A stretch of DNA of 64,000 nt from CBDCMJ01 sp965218875. GTDB taxonomy: Bacteria; Chloroflexota; Dehalococcoidia; Lucifugimonadales; UBA3495. The position numbers were made by a program, and so were the translations under genes. The notes below the pieces were generated by a model. It made no database searches and was not told the origin of the DNA. It saw only the letters and a list, made by a program, of their open reading frames with translations. Shown piece after piece: positions 36,479-45,743 of the stretch. The stretch covers positions 2,418,001 through 2,482,000 of the forward strand of contig OZ244707.1 of NCBI GenBank assembly GCA_965218875.1, given 5' to 3'. Each line of letters starts with the position of its first letter. Position 1 is the first letter of the stretch.

Positions 36479-36705
36479 TAAGTGTTCGGAGTTGGGCGGC
36501 GGCGAGTATGGGGGAGAACTGACTGTCGGCGTGAGGGAAGGCCAGGGTTTTTTATTTCAGGGCCATTGTGAGCCATGGGCCTGGGTGGCGGTTGATAGAC
36601 GTGGCGAGGCGCTAATAGCTGCCGGGTAACAGCGTAGGGAGTGGGCAGCGGAGGGCGCAAGGGGGAAGTGTCGTGAGTCGAGGAGGAACCAACTCTGAAC
36701 AGTTA
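36479..36705. mobile_element. MITE-like element, copy 2 (opposite orientation)
   Basis: 227 bp bounded by TAAGTGTTCGGAGTTGG (36479-36495) and CCAACTCTGAACAGTTA (36689-36705). On reverse complement it aligns along its whole length with 9557-9794. No coding capacity. Confidence 0.8.
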
Positions 36706-36894
36706 CGCTCCCCGTTGGCCTGCATGGGAGATACACCCATGGGGTTCCGGTGGTAATATTGGGGCAGCGCCCGCCGCGGCCGGCCCGGTTTCCCGGGCCC
36801 CGCTTGTGCTCCATGGGTCTCCGGGCGGCGAGTGGGAAACCCCAACGCTAAGCCCGGAACTCGCAGACCGATACTTGCAGATTGGAGGGACGGC

Positions 36895-37389
36895 ATGGCC
36901 CACCGGATACGGGTCACCGTAAACGGCGCCGAGTACACCAGTGACGTGGAGTCGAGGCTCCTCCTGGTCCATTACCTCCGCGACGTCCTGGGGCTGACCG
37001 GGACCCACGTGGGATGCGACACCAGCCAATGCGGCGCATGCACGGTGCTGCTGAACGGGCTCGCCGTCAAGTCCTGCACCCTGCTGGCGGTCCAGGCCCA
37101 TGAAGGCGCTATTACCACCATTGAGGGGCTGGCCCAAGACGGCGAGCTTCACCCGCTGCAAGAGGGCTTCTGGGAAGAGCACGGGCTGCAGTGCGGCTTC
37201 TGTACCCCCGGCATGATTTTGACCCTGCACCAGGCCCTGGAGCGGAATCCGGACCCCACCGATGCGGAAATTCGCCGCAGCATCGCCGGCAACCTGTGCC
37301 GGTGCACCGGCTACCAGAACATCGTCAAGGCGGCCCAACACGCCGCGGCCCGGATGCGGTCAGGCGACGCCCCACTCCCCGACAGATAA
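36895..37389 (+). CDS. Molybdenum hydroxylase, [2Fe-2S] subunit
   Basis: 164 residues. The plant-ferredoxin-type cluster motif is CDTSQCGAC with downstream Cys74; the second cluster has CGFCTPG and CRCTGY. This is the small electron-transfer subunit of xanthine dehydrogenase/CoxS-like enzymes. ATG 36895 follows GGAGGG; the longer frame from 36832 lacks family similarity. The order small-medium-large in this operon (iron-sulfur, FAD, Mo) is one of those used by the family. Confidence 0.93.
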   Translation: MAHRIRVTVNGAEYTSDVESRLLLVHYLRDVLGLTGTHVGCDTSQCGACTVLLNGLAVKSCTLLAVQAHEGAITTIEGLAQDGELHPLQEGFWEEHGLQCGFCTPGMILTLHQALERNPDPTDAEIRRSIAGNLCRCTGYQNIVKAAQHAAARMRSGDAPLPDR

Positions 37390-37399
37390 GAGGCCGAGG

Positions 37400-38290
37400 A
37401 TGATTCCAGCCGCCTTCGAGTACCACGCTCCCGCAACGCTGCGCCAGGCCGCGGCCCTGCTGAGGCGCTATCCGGGAGAGGCCAAAGTGCTGGCCGGAGG
37501 CCACAGCCTTCTCCCCATGATGAAGCTGCGGCTGGCCGAGCCCGCCCACGTGGTCGACCTATCCAGGATCGGTGATCTGGCCTATATAAGGGAGGGGGAC
37601 GGGGGCTTAGCCCTGGGCTCGATGACTACCTATTACACGGTGGAGTCGTCGTCGCTGGTGCAGAGGCACGCGCCGGCCCTGGCTGAAGCCATGGCGGTGG
37701 TGGCCGACTTGCAGGTGCGGAACATGGGCACCATCGGCGGGGCTTTGGCTCACGCCGACCCGGCCGGGGACTTCCAGGCCCTGGCCTTGGCTCTGGAGGC
37801 CCGCATCCGGACCTCCGGCGGCGGAAGGCCCCGCAGCTTGGCCGCCGACCGCTTCTTTCAAGACATCTTCACCACGGCCCTGGGGGAAACGGAGATCATC
37901 CGGGAAATCTTCATTCCCCACCTTCCCGCCAACACCGGAGGCTCGTACCAAAAGTTCGCCAACAAGGCGTCCCACTTCGCGGTGGTGGGCGTGGCGGCCT
38001 TCGTCACGCTGGACGCCGGGGGCCATTGTCAACGAGTGCGCATTGCCGTGACCGGCGCGGGCCCCAGACCGGTGCGGGCGCGGGCCTCGGAACGATACCT
38101 GAGAGGAAAGGAACCCTCCCCGCCCAACCTGGAGCAGGCGGCGCACCGGGCCGCGGACGGCATCGAGTTCCTGAGCGACCTGCACGGCTCGGCCGACTAC
38201 CGGCAGCACCTGACCGGCGTATTCACCGGCAGGGCGCTGGCCCAGGCGGCGAGCAGAGCGGCGGAACAGTCAACCGCTCTTGGGGTGTAA
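37400..38290 (+). CDS. Molybdenum hydroxylase, FAD subunit
   Basis: 296 residues. The FAD-binding motif AGGHSLLPMMKLRLAEP and the second motif RNMGTIGGALAHADPAGD are those of CoxM-type subunits. It passes electrons between the iron-sulfur subunit and an external acceptor. ATG 37400 is the family start (MIPAAFEYHAPATL) and lies 10 bases after the preceding stop; the next gene begins 3 bases after this one. Confidence 0.93.
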   Translation: MIPAAFEYHAPATLRQAAALLRRYPGEAKVLAGGHSLLPMMKLRLAEPAHVVDLSRIGDLAYIREGDGGLALGSMTTYYTVESSSLVQRHAPALAEAMAVVADLQVRNMGTIGGALAHADPAGDFQALALALEARIRTSGGGRPRSLAADRFFQDIFTTALGETEIIREIFIPHLPANTGGSYQKFANKASHFAVVGVAAFVTLDAGGHCQRVRIAVTGAGPRPVRARASERYLRGKEPSPPNLEQAAHRAADGIEFLSDLHGSADYRQHLTGVFTGRALAQAASRAAEQSTALGV

Positions 38291-38293
38291 CCC

Positions 38294-40660
38294 GTGGCCG
38301 GCGTCATCGGAGCATCCGTCAAGCGCAAAGAGGACCGGCCCCTCCTCACCGGGTGTGGAGTGTTTACCGAAGATATCCGGCTGCCGGGCATGCTCTGGGC
38401 CGGCTTCGTGCGCAGCCCTCACGCTCACGCCCGCGTACTCAATATCGACGCCGCGGCCGCCCTGGCCGACCCGCGGGTTGCGGCGGTACTCACCGGCGAG
38501 GACATACACCCTCGCTACCGCACCTATCCGCTGGTGGCCATCCCAGGGGTGACCGGGCTCCTCGACCTGGACCACGAGAGGCCGCCCTACTACCTCATTG
38601 CCACCGGGAAAGTCCGGCACGTCGGCGAGATCGTCGCCATGGTCATCGCCAGGGACCGCTACGGCGCTCGGGACGCGGAAGAGTTGGTGACCGTAGACTA
38701 CGAGGTCCTGCCCGCCGCCGTAGACCCAGAAGAGGCGCTGCGCCCCGACGCTCCCCAGGTCCACGATGATTGCTCCAACCTCGCCTTGCAGTGGAGGCGC
38801 AGCACCCCCAACGTAGCCCAGGCTTTCGAAGAAGCCGACGTGATCGTGGTGCAGCGGATAGTCAACCAGCGAATTCACGCTGCCCCCATGGAGCCGCGGG
38901 CGGGCCTGGCCCACTGGGACTCCCAGCAATCCAACCTTACTCTTTGGGCCAGTACCCAAACCCCCCACGATCTGAAGACCCACCTGGCGGAAATCCTAGA
39001 CCTGCCCGAGGAAAAGGTGCGCGTGGTGGCCCCGGACGTGGGCGGGGGGTTCGGCCCCAAGGCCCACGGCGACCCTGAGTACGCTCTGCTGGCCGCTGCC
39101 TCTCTGGAGCTCAAGGCGCCGGTGAAGTGGGTAGCCAGCCGCGCCGAGGAGTTCGTCGGGCTGAGCCACTCTCGCGGCAAAGCCTCTTACCTGGAGCTTG
39201 CCGCGACCAGCGAAGGGCGGGCAACGGCGGTGCGGCTGCGGCATTTCGCGGACGTGGGCGCCTATCCAAAGGCCGCCGAGGTAAACCTGTCAATTACCTC
39301 GGCCATGATCTGCGTGGGCGCCTACCACATACCCGACGCGGACCTGGAGGTCCACGCAGCCTACACCAACCGCACGCCCCAGGCGCCCTACCGTGGCGCC
39401 GGGCGTTCCGAGGGCATATTCCTCATCGAGCGGGGCATGGACCTGCTGGCCGGAAAGCTGGGCATGGACCCCGCCGAGGTGCGCCGCCTCAACCTGACGC
39501 CCCCCGACGCTTTCCCCTATACCACGGCCGGCGGCGACACCTACGACAGCGGCGACTACCCGGCGGCGTTGGACCGGGCGTTAGCGCTGTCCGGGTATGC
39601 CGCCCTGAGAGAAGAGCAAAGGGAAGAGCAAGCGGGCCTGCGCTCCCCCGGCCTGCCCTCTCAAAAACGCTGCATGGGTATCGGCCTATCTTGCTGGGTG
39701 AAATCGGGGGGCATGGGGCCCCTGGCCATAAACCCGGCGGACAGCGTCTTCGAGTGGGGCCGGGTCCGGGTGGACCGCGGCGGCGCCGTCACGGTGTACA
39801 CCGGCTCTTCTCCCCACGGGCAGGGATTGGACACGACGTTGGCGCAGATCGCCTCGCAAGCGCTCAGCGCCCCGGTGGAGGAGGTGACGGTCCTTCACGG
39901 GGATACCCAACAGGTCAGCTACGGCGCCGGCACCTTCGGGAGCCGCAGCATGGTGGTTGGAGGGACCGCCGTCCACCGGGCCGCGTCCAGGGTCCGGGAG
40001 AAAATGGTCCGCCTAGCCGCCCACCTGCTGGGCGCGTCTCCGGATGACCTGACGCTGGAGGACGGCGTGTTCACCCCGGGGGATGGGACCGGACGCCGTC
40101 TCACTATGAAAGAAGTGGCCCGCGAGGCTTGGAGTCTCCGTCACCAGTCCTCCGGGTTGGAGTACGGCCTGGACGAAAGCTCGTTCTTCCAGCCCGCGGG
40201 ACTAACGTTCAGCTACGGCGCGTATGTTGCGGTGGTCGAAGTGGACCCTGAGACGGGAGACGTACAAGTCTCGAAGCTCTTCTGCGTCGACGATCAGGGC
40301 ACTGTGGTAAATCCCTCCATAGTGGAGGGACAGGTCCACGGCGGCGCTCTCCAGGGGCTGGGGCAGGCGCTGTATGAGGAGCTCGTGTACGACGACGCCG
40401 GCCAGCTGCTGACCGGCTCTTTCATGGACTATGCGCTCCCCACCGCCGAGATGGCGCCTGAGTTCGTGACGGCCCGGCTGGAGACCCCGTCCCCCTTCAA
40501 TCCCCTGGGTATGAAGGGCATGGGGGAGGGTCCCACTGTGGGCGCCGCGCCGGCCGTGGTCAACGCGGTGGTGGACGCCCTAGCCCCCTTCGGCGTGACC
40601 CACGTGGAGATGCCATTGACCCCGGAGCGGGTCCGCCGGGCCATTATGGGGCTGGACTAG
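38294..40660 (+). CDS. Molybdenum hydroxylase, Mo-cofactor catalytic subunit
   Basis: 788 residues, normal for CoxL-like large subunits. N-terminal GASVKRKEDRPLLTGCGVFTED, then the aldehyde oxidase/xanthine dehydrogenase molybdopterin domain. The active-site loop is YRGAGRSE at 366-373, not the CSFR loop of true form I CO dehydrogenase, so oxidation of an aldehyde, purine or aromatic N-heterocycle is more likely than CO. The catalytic Glu lies in GMGEGPTVG near residue 746. Start GTG 38294. Cytoplasmic heterotrimer with the two upstream products. Confidence 0.93.
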   Translation: MAGVIGASVKRKEDRPLLTGCGVFTEDIRLPGMLWAGFVRSPHAHARVLNIDAAAALADPRVAAVLTGEDIHPRYRTYPLVAIPGVTGLLDLDHERPPYYLIATGKVRHVGEIVAMVIARDRYGARDAEELVTVDYEVLPAAVDPEEALRPDAPQVHDDCSNLALQWRRSTPNVAQAFEEADVIVVQRIVNQRIHAAPMEPRAGLAHWDSQQSNLTLWASTQTPHDLKTHLAEILDLPEEKVRVVAPDVGGGFGPKAHGDPEYALLAAASLELKAPVKWVASRAEEFVGLSHSRGKASYLELAATSEGRATAVRLRHFADVGAYPKAAEVNLSITSAMICVGAYHIPDADLEVHAAYTNRTPQAPYRGAGRSEGIFLIERGMDLLAGKLGMDPAEVRRLNLTPPDAFPYTTAGGDTYDSGDYPAALDRALALSGYAALREEQREEQAGLRSPGLPSQKRCMGIGLSCWVKSGGMGPLAINPADSVFEWGRVRVDRGGAVTVYTGSSPHGQGLDTTLAQIASQALSAPVEEVTVLHGDTQQVSYGAGTFGSRSMVVGGTAVHRAASRVREKMVRLAAHLLGASPDDLTLEDGVFTPGDGTGRRLTMKEVAREAWSLRHQSSGLEYGLDESSFFQPAGLTFSYGAYVAVVEVDPETGDVQVSKLFCVDDQGTVVNPSIVEGQVHGGALQGLGQALYEELVYDDAGQLLTGSFMDYALPTAEMAPEFVTARLETPSPFNPLGMKGMGEGPTVGAAPAVVNAVVDALAPFGVTHVEMPLTPERVRRAIMGLD

Positions 40661-40818
40661 CCAACCGGGCGCCGCCCGCCGGGCCCCGGCGCCTCACTCT
40701 CTCACTCTCCGGGGCGTTTGACAGCGCTAGGAGCCGGTGATAGCGTTACCCCATCGCTAGGCCGCCTGCATGAGGCCTGAAGAATCTCGTTGAGAGATTG
40801 GGGTACAAGGAGTCGAAG

Positions 40819-41985
40819 ATGGCCAAGCAGCCCTTCTCGATAGCGATCCCCGAAGAAACCATCGCAGACCTGCGGGAGCGCCTCGCCAGGGTGCGTTGGC
40901 CCGACGATTTTGCCAACTCCCAGTGGGAGTACGGCACAAACCTTGACTATCTCAAGGAGTTGGTGGAGTACTGGCGCGACGAATACGACTGGCGCCGGCA
41001 CGAAGCGGCTATCAACGACTTCCCCCAGTACCAGGCAACCATCGAGGGGATGCCCATCCACTTCATCCACCAGCCCGGCAACGGGCCCCGGCCGGTCCCG
41101 ATAGTCCTGAGCCACGGCTGGCCCTGGACCTTCTGGGACTTCAACAAGGTGATACGGCCGTTGAGCGATCCCGCCGCCTTCGGCGGGGACCCGGCCGACG
41201 CCTTCGACGTGGTGGTGCCGTCGCTGCCCGGTTTCGGCTTCTCCACGCCGCTGAGCAAGCCGGGCATCAACTTCTCCCGTACCGCGGACCTGTGGGTCAC
41301 CCTGATGCAGGACGTGCTGGGATACCCAAGGTTCGCCGCCCAGGGAGGGGACTACGGCGCGCTGATCTCGCACCAGCTTGGCCACAAGTACGCCGACCGC
41401 ATGATTGGCGTCCACACCAACCTCCTGGCGCCGCTGAGTATCTTTAGCGGCGGCCTCCCCGACGCGTCTTGGTTTGGGCCCGGCGAGGAGCCCTGGTACG
41501 AGAGGAACACCCACTTCTTCGAGAACGAGAGCGGCTACTACGCCCTCCAGACCACCAAGCCGCAGACCCTCGCCTACGCCATCAACGATTCTCCCGTCGG
41601 CCTGTGCGCCTGGATACTGGAGAAGCGGCGCACCTGGAGCGACTGCAAGGGAGACGTGGAAAACCGCTTTACCAAGGACGAGCTCCTGACCACCATGACC
41701 CTCTACTGGGTCACCCAGAGTTTCGGCACCTCAGCCCGTTACTACTACGAGGCGGCGCATCATCCCTGGCAGCCTTCCCATGACCGCACCCCGGTGGTGG
41801 AGGCTCCCACGGGGGTTTCCGTGTTTATGGAGGAGGTCATTCTCATGCCCCGGCGCTGGGCCGAGTCCTACTACAACCTGAAGCGGTGGACCGAAATGCC
41901 CTCCGGCGGCCACTTCGCGCCCATGGAGGAGCCGGAGCTGCTGGTGGAAGACATCCGGGCTTTTTTCCGGCCGTTGCGGGACTGA
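40819..41985 (+). CDS. Microsomal-type epoxide hydrolase (alpha/beta hydrolase)
   Basis: 388 residues. An N-terminal EHN domain (FSIAIPEETIADLRERLARVRWPD) precedes the alpha/beta-hydrolase core. The oxyanion motif HGWPW is at 99-103, nucleophile Asp178 in GGDYG, and catalytic His365 in GGHFAPMEEPE. It would open an epoxide to a diol. ATG 40819 follows AAGGAG at 6-base spacing; an upstream ATG 40798 lacks such a site. It lies 158 bases downstream of the molybdenum enzyme. Confidence 0.92.
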   Translation: MAKQPFSIAIPEETIADLRERLARVRWPDDFANSQWEYGTNLDYLKELVEYWRDEYDWRRHEAAINDFPQYQATIEGMPIHFIHQPGNGPRPVPIVLSHGWPWTFWDFNKVIRPLSDPAAFGGDPADAFDVVVPSLPGFGFSTPLSKPGINFSRTADLWVTLMQDVLGYPRFAAQGGDYGALISHQLGHKYADRMIGVHTNLLAPLSIFSGGLPDASWFGPGEEPWYERNTHFFENESGYYALQTTKPQTLAYAINDSPVGLCAWILEKRRTWSDCKGDVENRFTKDELLTTMTLYWVTQSFGTSARYYYEAAHHPWQPSHDRTPVVEAPTGVSVFMEEVILMPRRWAESYYNLKRWTEMPSGGHFAPMEEPELLVEDIRAFFRPLRD

Positions 41986-42090
41986 AGCCTGCTAAGAACG
42001 GGAAAGCCGGCGGAAAAGGCGGCTCTCAGCCGGGACAAGCCGGAGACGGGAATCAATCAGCGCACAACTAATACATTGGGAGGTCCGACT

Positions 42091-42477
42091 ATGAGCGTAC
42101 AAGAGCTGGAATCCTTTGCCGACCAATTCTGCGACGCGTTTAACCGCATGGACTTCCAGGCCGGCGTGGACATGATGACCGAGGACGTGGAGATATTCGA
42201 CAGCGTTCCCTGCCGCATCGACGGGCAGGAAAAGTTTATGCAGTTCCTCCACGCCCTTCTGCGGAACGTCGAGTCCATGAACTTCGGCTTTCACCAGGTC
42301 TCCTGCCGCATGATTACCGACAACGTGGGCACCATCAACGCCCACGACACCTTTTCGGGAGTGACCAAAGACGGACAGGACCAACTTGCCCACGGGCGCA
42401 CCACGCTTGTCTGCCACAAACAGGGGGGGCAGTGGAAGGTTGTCACCGCCCATTTCTCGGCCATGCCCAGGGGGTAG
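42091..42477 (+). CDS. SnoaL/NTF2-like small protein
   Basis: 128 residues of NTF2-like alpha+beta cone plan: long N-terminal helix ELESFADQFCDAFNRMDF, TEDVEIFDSVPCRIDG, and C-terminal strands HGRTTLVCHKQGGQWKVVTAHFS. The fold serves polyketide cyclases, dehydratases and hydrolases; the specific role is unknown. ATG 42091 follows GGGAGGT. The neighbours are two hydrolases, consistent with a catabolic cluster. Confidence 0.8.
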   Translation: MSVQELESFADQFCDAFNRMDFQAGVDMMTEDVEIFDSVPCRIDGQEKFMQFLHALLRNVESMNFGFHQVSCRMITDNVGTINAHDTFSGVTKDGQDQLAHGRTTLVCHKQGGQWKVVTAHFSAMPRG

Positions 42478-42609
42478 CAAGTCTGCCGGCAGCGGTCAGC
42501 GTCCCTCCCTAGGATGGAGAGCCGCTCCGTCGCTCGCCCGAAGCTGCACATGGGTCGATAGGCGGGGGCCGTCCATACCCCCGGTTCGCCAAAGCGCTGA
42601 GGCCTTGTT

Positions 42610-43323
42610 ATGCACAACTACCCCCCTTGGATGCGCCGCCCCGGGGACCCGCCTCCGGAAGCGGAGATCACCGTTGAAGCGGTCGACCTCGTTCCGGCCC
42701 ACGACGGAGGAGCTGGCCAAGGGTTGGTGCTGCACACCGGTCTGGGCAATCTCAACGGGATACTGCACCGGGCCGACGGCGCCGATCAAGCCGTCGTCTG
42801 GGTGTGCGGGGCGCTGGGCGGCTTCGGAGGGCCCGGCGTCGGCGTCTACTCGCGGCTTGCTGAAGAGTTCACCGGCCGGGGTATCACGTCGTTGCGCCTG
42901 GACTACCGGGAGCCCAACGCTCTGACCGATTGCGTCATGGACTTGATGGCCGCCGTGGAGTACCTGAAGAACGAAGGGCACGGTCCCGTCGTGGTCGTGG
43001 GCCATTCCTTCGGGGGCGCGGTGGTAATTGCCGCCGGGGCGCATAGCCCGCACGTGAAGGGCGTCGTCTCCCTGGCTCCCCAGCCCTTCGGGGCCGACCG
43101 GGCGCGACAGCTATCTCCAAAGCGGCTGCTGGTGGTCCACGGCAAGAACGACACCCGCCTTCCCTACACGTTCGGCATGCAGATCTACAACCTCGCCTTG
43201 GAACCCAAGGAGTTGGTGCTGTACGAGGGGGCGGAGCACCGCCTGGAGGAGTGCCAAGAGGAGCTTGAGGAGTTGCTCACCGCCTGGATCCCAGCGACCC
43301 TGGCCGCACCCATGGGCGCCTAG
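42610..43323 (+). CDS. Alpha/beta hydrolase (dienelactone/acyl-esterase-like)
   Basis: 237 residues. The nucleophile elbow GHSFGG places Ser133; Asp is in HGKNDTRLPY and His in YEGAEHRLEEC. The first 60 residues have a short beta extension before the core (QAVVWVCGALGGFGGPG). No signal peptide. A small serine hydrolase in the same cluster as the epoxide hydrolase; substrate unknown. Confidence 0.85.
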   Translation: MHNYPPWMRRPGDPPPEAEITVEAVDLVPAHDGGAGQGLVLHTGLGNLNGILHRADGADQAVVWVCGALGGFGGPGVGVYSRLAEEFTGRGITSLRLDYREPNALTDCVMDLMAAVEYLKNEGHGPVVVVGHSFGGAVVIAAGAHSPHVKGVVSLAPQPFGADRARQLSPKRLLVVHGKNDTRLPYTFGMQIYNLALEPKELVLYEGAEHRLEECQEELEELLTAWIPATLAAPMGA

Positions 43324-43455
43324 CGGACCCTTCGAAGGCTCCCCCCGGCAGACCCTGCGCGCCCCCAAGCCAGCCGGGCCCGGCTCGACCAACCGGGCTG
43401 GGCGCGTGCGGCGACAGGCGCCAAGTGGTGACCCACCATAGCTGAGCACACGCAG

Positions 43456-44685
43456 ATGCTGGTCGTGCTGGACGAGCCTACGGAGCAGGCGCTGCTTCGT
43501 TCGATGCTCGGCGCGCCGTCCCCCGCTCCAGTCGTCTTGGCGGACTTCAACGCCTCCCTCAACCTGGGCGAGGACCTAATCGTCCTGGCCCAGGAGGGGC
43601 GGGACCCCGGCTACTCGTCCGCGGTCACCGGCGCTCCCCTGCCCTGCTACGGCCGCCTGGGCCCACTGGAAGCCGAGCCGGCATACCCGGCGCTGGCCTC
43701 CGGGTCAGCCGGCCCGCGGCTGGTGCTGCTAGAGGTCTCTCCCGGGGACCCTCCCGACTGGCGGGCCGTCTATTTTTCCTCCCAGTCCGCGGCCGGACTG
43801 GTATGCGCCGCCGAGGTGCTCCGCCTGGAGCACGACTGGCGTCACACCACTCCCGACGCCTCCCAGCGTTGGCTGTTGGGACAGAAAATCGTGTCGGTCA
43901 TCGGCTTAGGCCGACGCGGGAGCCTGGGTGCGCTGGAGTTAGTCAAGGCCGGGGTGGGAAGCCTCCACCTGGCGGACTTTGCCCGCCTGAGGGGCGATGA
44001 CGTCTCCAGCCATCTTTGCGGTCTGGCCGACGTGGGCCGGTTCAGGACCAGGGCGGTGCGGGACGCCATCCTGCGCCACAACCCGCGGACCTCGGTGGTC
44101 TGCCACCAGGTGGACATAATCGAGAATACGGACTTGCTGGACCAGATGCTGCAGTCCAGCGACGTGGCGTTCGTCGCCACCGGCAGCGAGGAGTCCCGTC
44201 GGGCGATAAACGGCGCCTGCACGGCGTTGGCCAAGCCTGCGGTGTACAGCACCGGCCACCCGGGCGGGCCTGCCGGCGCGGTTATCCGCGTCATCCCCGG
44301 GGAGACGGGATGCTATCAATGCGTGGGGCGAGGTCTGGCTGGCGTCTTCCCGTCGGGACACGTGCCGGGGAATGGACCCGGTGACGCCGCGGAACAGGCG
44401 TCGGCTGGGGTCTGGGAAGCAGGTAGGGCCGCCATCGCCATTACGCAGACCCTGGCGGCGTTGCACGCCCTGTTGAAGGACGCAACGGACCCTGCCGCGC
44501 CGCCGTGGGAAGACGCCGCCGCCAACGTTCTAATTTTGAACGGCTGGAACGGCCCGGCCCGGGGCGCTGAGGACCAGTCGCGCCGGCTGCCAATGTCCTG
44601 GCGGGCGGCACGGATCCCTGGAGACGGGGATTGCGAGGTCTGTGGAGGGATTGTCAGGGCGTCCGAAGACGAGACAGGCCGCTAA
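43456..44685 (+). CDS. Orphan E1/ThiF-like adenylating enzyme
   Basis: 409 residues. Residues 1-140 are an unrecognised N-terminal domain (with FSSQSAAGLVCAAEVLRLEHDWRHT). From 145 a ThiF/MoeB Rossmann fold begins: VIGLGRRGSLGALELVKAG (GLGRRG at 150-155), Asp174, and VGRFRTRAVRDAILRHNP. A zinc site is formed by Cys286/289 (CYQC) and Cys393/396 (CEVC). Such enzymes adenylate the C-terminal Gly of a ubiquitin-like or sulfur-carrier protein; no such carrier, E2 or JAMM protease is visible nearby. ATG 43456 is the first in-frame start. It is convergent with purS, 9 bases apart. Confidence 0.75.
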   Translation: MLVVLDEPTEQALLRSMLGAPSPAPVVLADFNASLNLGEDLIVLAQEGRDPGYSSAVTGAPLPCYGRLGPLEAEPAYPALASGSAGPRLVLLEVSPGDPPDWRAVYFSSQSAAGLVCAAEVLRLEHDWRHTTPDASQRWLLGQKIVSVIGLGRRGSLGALELVKAGVGSLHLADFARLRGDDVSSHLCGLADVGRFRTRAVRDAILRHNPRTSVVCHQVDIIENTDLLDQMLQSSDVAFVATGSEESRRAINGACTALAKPAVYSTGHPGGPAGAVIRVIPGETGCYQCVGRGLAGVFPSGHVPGNGPGDAAEQASAGVWEAGRAAIAITQTLAALHALLKDATDPAAPPWEDAAANVLILNGWNGPARGAEDQSRRLPMSWRAARIPGDGDCEVCGGIVRASEDETGR

Positions 44686-44694
44686 ACTCGCCGG

Positions 44695-44970
44695 TTACGG
44701 CTCCCCGGGCTTGGCTGGGCCGAAGGTCTCTTCGAGGTCGAAGCGGAACTCCTCGATGACCGGATTGGACAACAGCTTGTTGCACATTTCGGTGACCAGG
44801 TCGTTCACCCTGGCCCGGTCGGCCTCGTCCACGCGCACTTCGAGGTACTTGCCGATGCGCACGTCCCGCACCGGGCCGAACCCCATTTGCCGGAGGCCGT
44901 CCAACACCGTCTGACCCTGGGGGTCGTTGACCCTGGGCTTCAGCGTCACGTATATCCTAGCCAGGTACAT
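44695..44970 (-). CDS. purS: Phosphoribosylformylglycinamidine synthase subunit PurS
   Basis: 91 residues. ARIYVTLKPRVNDPQGQTVLDGLRQMGF, then VRIGKYLEVRVDE and a C-terminal MCNKLLSNPVIEEFRFDLEE are diagnostic of PurS, the small bridging subunit of the PurLQS complex that makes formylglycinamidine ribotide. PurL and PurQ are not in the window and would lie elsewhere. It is the last gene in the minus-strand purine run. Confidence 0.95.
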   Translation of the reverse strand: MYLARIYVTLKPRVNDPQGQTVLDGLRQMGFGPVRDVRIGKYLEVRVDEADRARVNDLVTEMCNKLLSNPVIEEFRFDLEETFGPAKPGEP

Positions 44971-45066
44971 ACCCGTGCCCTGCCGGTCTCACCCGTGTTG
45001 AGGCGATAGCCCCAGGCTGTGTTCGGGCCGGCGCCATGGCGGGCGCACTCCCAACGTTCCTAGCTC

Positions 45067-45732
45067 TCAAGTGCAGGGATCGAATTCCGGCCCCAGCGTG
45101 CCGGCGTAAGTGTTGAAGAAGGTGCGTATCCGGTCCTCGTCCACCCCCTGGAAGGTATCCACGACCCTCCAGGTGGACACGGCCACCGTTCCCTCCGGTA
45201 TCTTGTCGTAAGACCGGGTGACGCCCCAATCCTCGGCTAGGGTGATGCCGCCAACCAGTTGGCGGAGGCCGTCAACCTGGGCGGAGGCCGGCAGATTGTA
45301 GCTGACCACTATGTTGCCGTGCTCCATGTGGTGCACCGCTATTTCATCGGGCAGTCCTCCCTCGTAGAACCCGCAGGCCACCAGGTTGCTCGCGTCCCAG
45401 TGGTCCCCGGATGTCGGCGGGAAAGTGGTGTATTCGACCCTCTGGGAGGTGGGTACGTGACCTCGGGAGACCATGGGCTGCTCAGTTCCGACCCCGGAGA
45501 CGTAGCGGTTCGAGCTTCCCGTGTCGAGGTTTGCTTCCGGGACTCCGCCCCCGCCGCCGACCAGTCCGCCCACGGCGAAACCGGCAATGACCAGGACGGC
45601 GATCACGGCGGAGGCGGCCAGATAAAACTTGTTGACCTTCCTGCGCCGCGGCGCCTCATAGATGGTGCCGGCGGACCGGGCCGAGCGGGGAAGGGAGCGT
45701 CCCCGGCGGCGGCGGTGTGTTGATTCAGGCAA
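45067..45732 (-). CDS. DUF3105-like membrane-anchored protein
   Basis: 221 residues. A basic cytoplasmic N-terminus (RRRRG, RRRK) leads to a TM at about 46-66, a Gly/Val-rich linker, then a DUF3105-like extracytoplasmic domain: YTTFPPTSGDHWD, GFYEGGLPDEIAVHHMEHGNIVVSYN and TWRVVDTF. His residues of GDH and HHMEHG could bind a metal. The start is TTG 45732 after AGGGGG; a longer frame upstream overlaps purC and lacks coding character. Its place between purC and purS is unexplained. Confidence 0.65.
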   Translation of the reverse strand: MPESTHRRRRGRSLPRSARSAGTIYEAPRRRKVNKFYLAASAVIAVLVIAGFAVGGLVGGGGGVPEANLDTGSSNRYVSGVGTEQPMVSRGHVPTSQRVEYTTFPPTSGDHWDASNLVACGFYEGGLPDEIAVHHMEHGNIVVSYNLPASAQVDGLRQLVGGITLAEDWGVTRSYDKIPEGTVAVSTWRVVDTFQGVDEDRIRTFFNTYAGTLGPEFDPCT

Positions 45733-45743
45733 CCTCGTACCCC

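Larger units (their letters stand above)
36147..36894. other. Intergenic region with type A repeat and MITE-like copy 2
   Basis: No gene. It contains the inverted-repeat element 36357-36457 and the MITE-like element 36479-36705, then about 190 bases leading to the molybdenum hydroxylase operon with GGAGGG at about 36884. Confidence 0.6.

Noticed and set aside
38294..40660. True carbon monoxide dehydrogenase
   Set aside because: The active-site loop is YRGAGR rather than the Cys-containing CSFR loop of form I enzymes.
43456..44685. Ubiquitin-like conjugation operon
   Set aside because: Only the E1-like gene is present; no ubiquitin-like, E2 or JAMM gene in the neighbourhood.
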